Source: CAWKEY01 sp963848675 (GTDB lineage: Bacteria; Pseudomonadota; Gammaproteobacteria; Methylococcales; Methylomonadaceae). Taken from it: 64,000 nucleotides of DNA. The position numbers and the translations under genes are program-made. The stretch is taken from positions 62,001 to 126,000 of the forward strand of contig CAWKEY010000023.1 in NCBI GenBank assembly GCA_963848675.1, written 5' to 3'. The notes below the pieces were generated by a model that was not told the DNA's origin, did not search any database, and was given only the letters and a program-made list of their open reading frames with translations. How positions within the stretch are numbered: the first letter of the stretch is position 1; every line of letters begins with the position of its first letter. Below are positions 60,909 to 64,000 of this stretch, one piece after another.

Positions 60909-63206
60909 ATGACTACACTGCTGCTGATAGCCGCCTTAACCGGGCTCACCTGTCTGCTGGCCGCCCCCTTGCGGCGCAACCTGCTCACCCGCCCCATCTT
61001 CAACAAAATGCGCAAAACCCTGCCGCCCATGTCGCAAACCGAACGCGAAGCCCTGGAAGCCGGCAACACCTGGTGGGATGCCGAATTATTCAGCGGCAAA
61101 CCTGACTGGCGCAAGCTAAAGAACCTGCCGCCCGCCCGTTTAGGCACGGAGGAACAAGCCTATCTCGACGGCCCGGTGGAGACCTTGTGCGCGATGCTCG
61201 ACGACTGGGATATCACTTTCAAACGCCGCGATTTACCGCCGGAAGTCTGGGACTACATCAAACAGCACAAATTCTGCGGCATCATCATTCCCAAACGCTA
61301 CGGAGGACTGGAGTTTTCTGAATTCGCCCATTCCCAAGTCATCATGAAAATCGCCAGCCGCAGCACCACTGCCGCAGTGACGGTGATGGTGCCCAACTCC
61401 TTAGGCCCTGCCAAGTTATTACTGGCATACGGCAGCGAACAACAAAAGGACTACTACCTGCCGCGCCTGGCGGCTGGTCAGGAAATCCCCGCGTTCGCGC
61501 TGACCGGCCCTGAAGCGGGCAGCGATGCCGGAGCCATGCCCGATACCGGCGTAGTGTGTTACGGTGCTTTCGAAGGCGACGACCGGGTTTTAGGCATACG
61601 CCTGAACTGGGAAAAACGCTATATCACCCTGGGGCCAGTGGCAACCGTATTGGGACTGGCCTTCAAGCTGTACGATCCCGGGCATTTACTGGGGGAACAG
61701 GAAGACATCGGCATCACGCTGGCGCTGATTCCAGCCAACACACCGGGCGTTTCCATCGGCAAACGGCATTTTCCACTCGACTCCGGCTTTCAGAACGGAC
61801 CAAACTGGGGCAAGGACGTATTCATCCCGATGGACTGGATTATCGGCGGCGTAGAACAGGCCGGCAATGGCTGGAAAATGTTGATGCAATGCCTCGCCAC
61901 TGGCCGCGCCATTTCCCTGCCTGCCCTCAGCGTCGCTGCCGCCAAATTCATTTGCCGCAACACCGGCGCGTATGCGCGCATACGCAGCCAATTCAACCAG
62001 CCCATCGGCGCATTTGAAGGCATCGAAGAAGTGCTGGCGCGCATGGCCGGTACGGCGTATTTAATAGACGCAGCACGACATGTCACTTGCGCGGCACTGG
62101 ATGAAGGCCAGCAACCGGCGGTGATTTCAGCGATTCTGAAATATCATTTGACCGAAGCCATGCGCCGCATCATCAACGACGGCATGGACATCCAGGGCGG
62201 CTCAGGCATTTGTTTGGGGCCAGCCAATTTTATTGGCCGCCTGTATCAGGTGATTCCGGTCGGCATTACCGTGGAAGGCGCTAACATCCTGACCCGCACG
62301 ATGATGATTTTTGGCCAGGGCTCGGTGCGTTGCCATCCCTTTATCCAAAACGAAATGCATGCTCTGAACGAGACCGACCCGTCACAAGCGCTAAGCCAAT
62401 TCGATGCCGTGTTATGGCGGCATATCGGCTTTTTCCTGAACAATCTGGGACGTGGTGTCTGCTTTGGCCTGGGCGGAGCGCATTTAATCACGGCACCCGG
62501 CGACCAGCACACGCGGCGCTATTACCAACAACTGACCCGGCTCAGCAACGGTTTTGCCCTGACTGCCGACTTCGCCCTGCTGACTCTGGGCGGACGCCTC
62601 AAACGCAAGGAGCGCATCTCCGGGCGTCTGGCCGATGTGCTCAGTTATTTGTATTTGTGCTCCTGCGCTCTCAAACATTTCGAGAATCAAGGCGCAACGA
62701 CTGCAGACCTGCCGCTGCTGCATTGGGCCAGCCAACACAGCCTGCATCGCGCCCAGCAATCCCTGCTGGCGGTTTTTCAATTGCTGCCAAACCGGGTGCC
62801 GGCGCTATTATTACGCAACCTGTTATTCCCGCTGGGCAAGCCCTGTGCTCCGCCGCAAGACCGTCTGACCGGCCAGCTAGCGGAGCTGCTGCTTACAGAC
62901 AACGCGGCTAGAGACCGTCTAAGCTTGGGCATTTATATCAACGACAAGCCGGACGACGCCACCGGCAGAATTGAAAGCGCATTCAAGGCCGTGCTCCTGG
63001 CCGCCCCGGTCGAAGCCAAACTGCGCGGAGCGCAAAAACAGGGCGTTTTGCCCAAAGGCAGCCTGCCTGTCCTGCTCGAACAAGGACTTAAAACTAAGCT
63101 CATCAATCAACAAGAAGCGGATTTAATCAACCGGGCCGAGCTAGCACGTCGCAATGCCATTCGCGTTGATGATTTCAGCCCCGAACAACTAAGCGGTCAT
63201 GAATAG
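60909..63206 (+). CDS. fadE: Acyl-CoA dehydrogenase (FadE type)
   Basis: A 765-residue flavoprotein catalysing the first oxidation of acyl-CoA. It has an N-terminal membrane-type segment (LLLIAALTGLTCLLAAPL) and then an acyl-CoA dehydrogenase core (IIIPKRYGGLEFSEFAHSQV; FALTGPEAGSDAGAMPD; MDIQGGSGICLGPANF; VEGANILTRTMMIFGQG). It has the DUF1974-like C-terminal extension typical of FadE (E. coli 814). I chose ATG 60909 with GGAG 6 bases upstream; the in-frame TTG at 60852 is unlikely. It follows the dehydrogenase/hydratase gene by 80 bases and completes the beta-oxidation cluster. Confidence 0.92.
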   Translation: MTTLLLIAALTGLTCLLAAPLRRNLLTRPIFNKMRKTLPPMSQTEREALEAGNTWWDAELFSGKPDWRKLKNLPPARLGTEEQAYLDGPVETLCAMLDDWDITFKRRDLPPEVWDYIKQHKFCGIIIPKRYGGLEFSEFAHSQVIMKIASRSTTAAVTVMVPNSLGPAKLLLAYGSEQQKDYYLPRLAAGQEIPAFALTGPEAGSDAGAMPDTGVVCYGAFEGDDRVLGIRLNWEKRYITLGPVATVLGLAFKLYDPGHLLGEQEDIGITLALIPANTPGVSIGKRHFPLDSGFQNGPNWGKDVFIPMDWIIGGVEQAGNGWKMLMQCLATGRAISLPALSVAAAKFICRNTGAYARIRSQFNQPIGAFEGIEEVLARMAGTAYLIDAARHVTCAALDEGQQPAVISAILKYHLTEAMRRIINDGMDIQGGSGICLGPANFIGRLYQVIPVGITVEGANILTRTMMIFGQGSVRCHPFIQNEMHALNETDPSQALSQFDAVLWRHIGFFLNNLGRGVCFGLGGAHLITAPGDQHTRRYYQQLTRLSNGFALTADFALLTLGGRLKRKERISGRLADVLSYLYLCSCALKHFENQGATTADLPLLHWASQHSLHRAQQSLLAVFQLLPNRVPALLLRNLLFPLGKPCAPPQDRLTGQLAELLLTDNAARDRLSLGIYINDKPDDATGRIESAFKAVLLAAPVEAKLRGAQKQGVLPKGSLPVLLEQGLKTKLINQQEADLINRAELARRNAIRVDDFSPEQLSGHE

Positions 63207-63253
63207 GCGAATTCGCGTGTGCAGCAGTCCGAAAAGTTCTGTATCAACCTTAT

Positions 63254-63355
63254 AGTAATGCGCACAAAATAAGTTGAACAAGTGTAGGTGCGAATTTATT
63301 CGCACAGTGCGAATAAAAATCCGCACCTACACAGAAAATTATTTTTCAGAGTTCG
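63254..63355 (+). repeat. Palindromic element, copy 3 (right end missing)
   Basis: The copy begins AGTAATGCGCAC, has the core GTAGGTGCGAATTTATTCGC through AAATCCGCACCTAC, and stops near CAGAGTT where copies 1 and 2 continue into TTATTTGAT...CCTAAG. It lies between fadE and pgi, within a 263-base gap that has no gene. Confidence 0.75.
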
Positions 63356-63469
63356 GCTGGCAACCGCAGCTGGGCAAGAGACAGCGACTGTCAGTCAAGA
63401 CCAAGAGCCGGTGCCGTGTGCAAATCGCGCGAAAGCCTCAGGCGGGTTAAAGCGTTTGCCCGCTGGCTG

Positions 63470-64000
63470 TCATTTAAACCGGCGATAACGCCGGATCAGC
63501 GCGTTGGTGGAGCTGTCATGACCAAGTTGCGGCTCATCTGCGCTTTTCAATTCGGCCGCAGTTTGTTGTGCTAGCACCTTGCCCAACTCGACCCCCCATT
63601 GATCGAATGAGTCGATGTTCCATATGGTGCCTTCCGTAAAAACACAATGTTCGTAAAGCGCGACCAATTTACCCAACGCTTCGGGTGTCAACTGCTCCAG
63701 CAGCAGGGTATTGGTCGGACGGTTGCCCTCGAAAACCCGATGCGGCGCCAACCAGTCGGGTGTGCCCCCGGCCTTGACTTCGGCTTCTGTCTTGCCAAAA
63801 GCCAGCGCCTCGGTTTGAGAGAAAAAATTTGCCATCAACAGATCCTGCTGATCTGCAAGCGGATTCAAGGTTTGACAGAATCCAATAAAATCGCATGGGA
63901 TCAATCGGGTTCCCTGATGAATCAGCTGGAAGAATGAGTGCTGGCCGTTGGTGCCCGGCTCGCCCCAGTAAATAGGCGCCGTGTGATAGTCCACGCGCTG
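63470..64000 (-). CDS. pgi: Glucose-6-phosphate isomerase, C-terminal part (runs off the window)
   Basis: The last 176 codons of a minus-strand gene that enters from beyond base 64000. The translation reads VDYHTAPIYWGEPGTNGQHS, then FFQLIHQGTRLIPCDFIGF. The GEPGTNGQHSFFQLIHQGT block is the phosphoglucose isomerase signature, and GTIWNIDSFDQWGVELGK is the second family signature. The enzyme interconverts glucose-6-phosphate and fructose-6-phosphate in glycolysis and the ribulose-monophosphate-linked sugar cycles. The start and half of the active site are outside the window. Confidence 0.93.
   Translation of the reverse strand, partial: QRVDYHTAPIYWGEPGTNGQHSFFQLIHQGTRLIPCDFIGFCQTLNPLADQQDLLMANFFSQTEALAFGKTEAEVKAGGTPDWLAPHRVFEGNRPTNTLLLEQLTPEALGKLVALYEHCVFTEGTIWNIDSFDQWGVELGKVLAQQTAAELKSADEPQLGHDSSTNALIRRYRRFK

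Overview
The window looks like a chromosomal segment from a gammaproteobacterium, most plausibly a methanotroph-type organism (Methylococcales-like). The reasons are a complete sodium-translocating NQR operon, the carboxy(nor)spermidine route to polyamines, a SulP/carbonic-anhydrase fusion next to a second SulP carrier, a DabAB inorganic-carbon pump, and a small periplasmic protein resembling MxaD of methanol oxidation. No methane or methanol oxidation gene, no rRNA, no tRNA and no CRISPR array was seen, so the taxonomic placement is an inference.

Layout. 1-375: 5' end of putA (minus). 376-1395: a repeat-rich gap with a REP-like inverted pair, a 130-bp palindromic element and a 171-bp element with 17-bp terminal inverted repeats. 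1396-6845: dabA-dabB and a DUF2490 outer-membrane protein. 7062-10857: polyamine genes (nspC, carboxy(nor)spermidine synthase, and a convergent ornithine/lysine decarboxylase). 11041-13627: an IS1595-type remnant and a PepSY / response-regulator / histidine-kinase set. 14280-17224: a Cyc2-like haem-porin fusion, a membrane monohaem protein and an unknown membrane protein. 17812-22078: YfdX, HdeD and a Mg-type P-ATPase. 22104-28851: alpha/beta hydrolase, AcvB/VirJ-type hydrolase and MprF (lysyl-phosphatidylglycerol metabolism), a PepSY-like protein and an ABC membrane domain. 28867-37848 (all minus): a secreted P-domain/deacetylase fusion, mtfA, a phospholipase-C-like phosphoesterase, small membrane proteins, a GT39 transferase, a beta-propeller and an MxaD-like protein. 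37993-46260 (minus): sbcB, a CBS protein and nqrABCDEF with a 59-codon nqrM. 46623-51105 (minus): rfbC, a MOSC protein, HPP-CBS, a ferredoxin reductase and a 5'-truncated globin remnant, the last divergent from a Cys-rich HTH regulator. 52384-56810: SulP, SulP-carbonic anhydrase and a membrane protein. 57055-63206: a decayed acyltransferase followed by thiolase, a 3-hydroxyacyl-CoA dehydrogenase/hydratase and an acyl-CoA dehydrogenase (beta-oxidation). 63470-64000: 3' end of pgi (minus).

Themes. Three separate inorganic-carbon systems (DabAB, SulP, SulP-CA) share the window with a sodium pump that could energise sodium-coupled bicarbonate carriers. The cell envelope is well represented (MprF/AcvB, the secreted deacetylase, outer-membrane barrels). 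The most unusual locus is the haem-bearing outer-membrane porin at 14280, whose N-terminal segment matches the Cyc2 iron-oxidase pattern. Recent decay is visible at four or more places: a globin, an acyltransferase, a transposase remnant, and internally deleted or end-truncated repeat copies.
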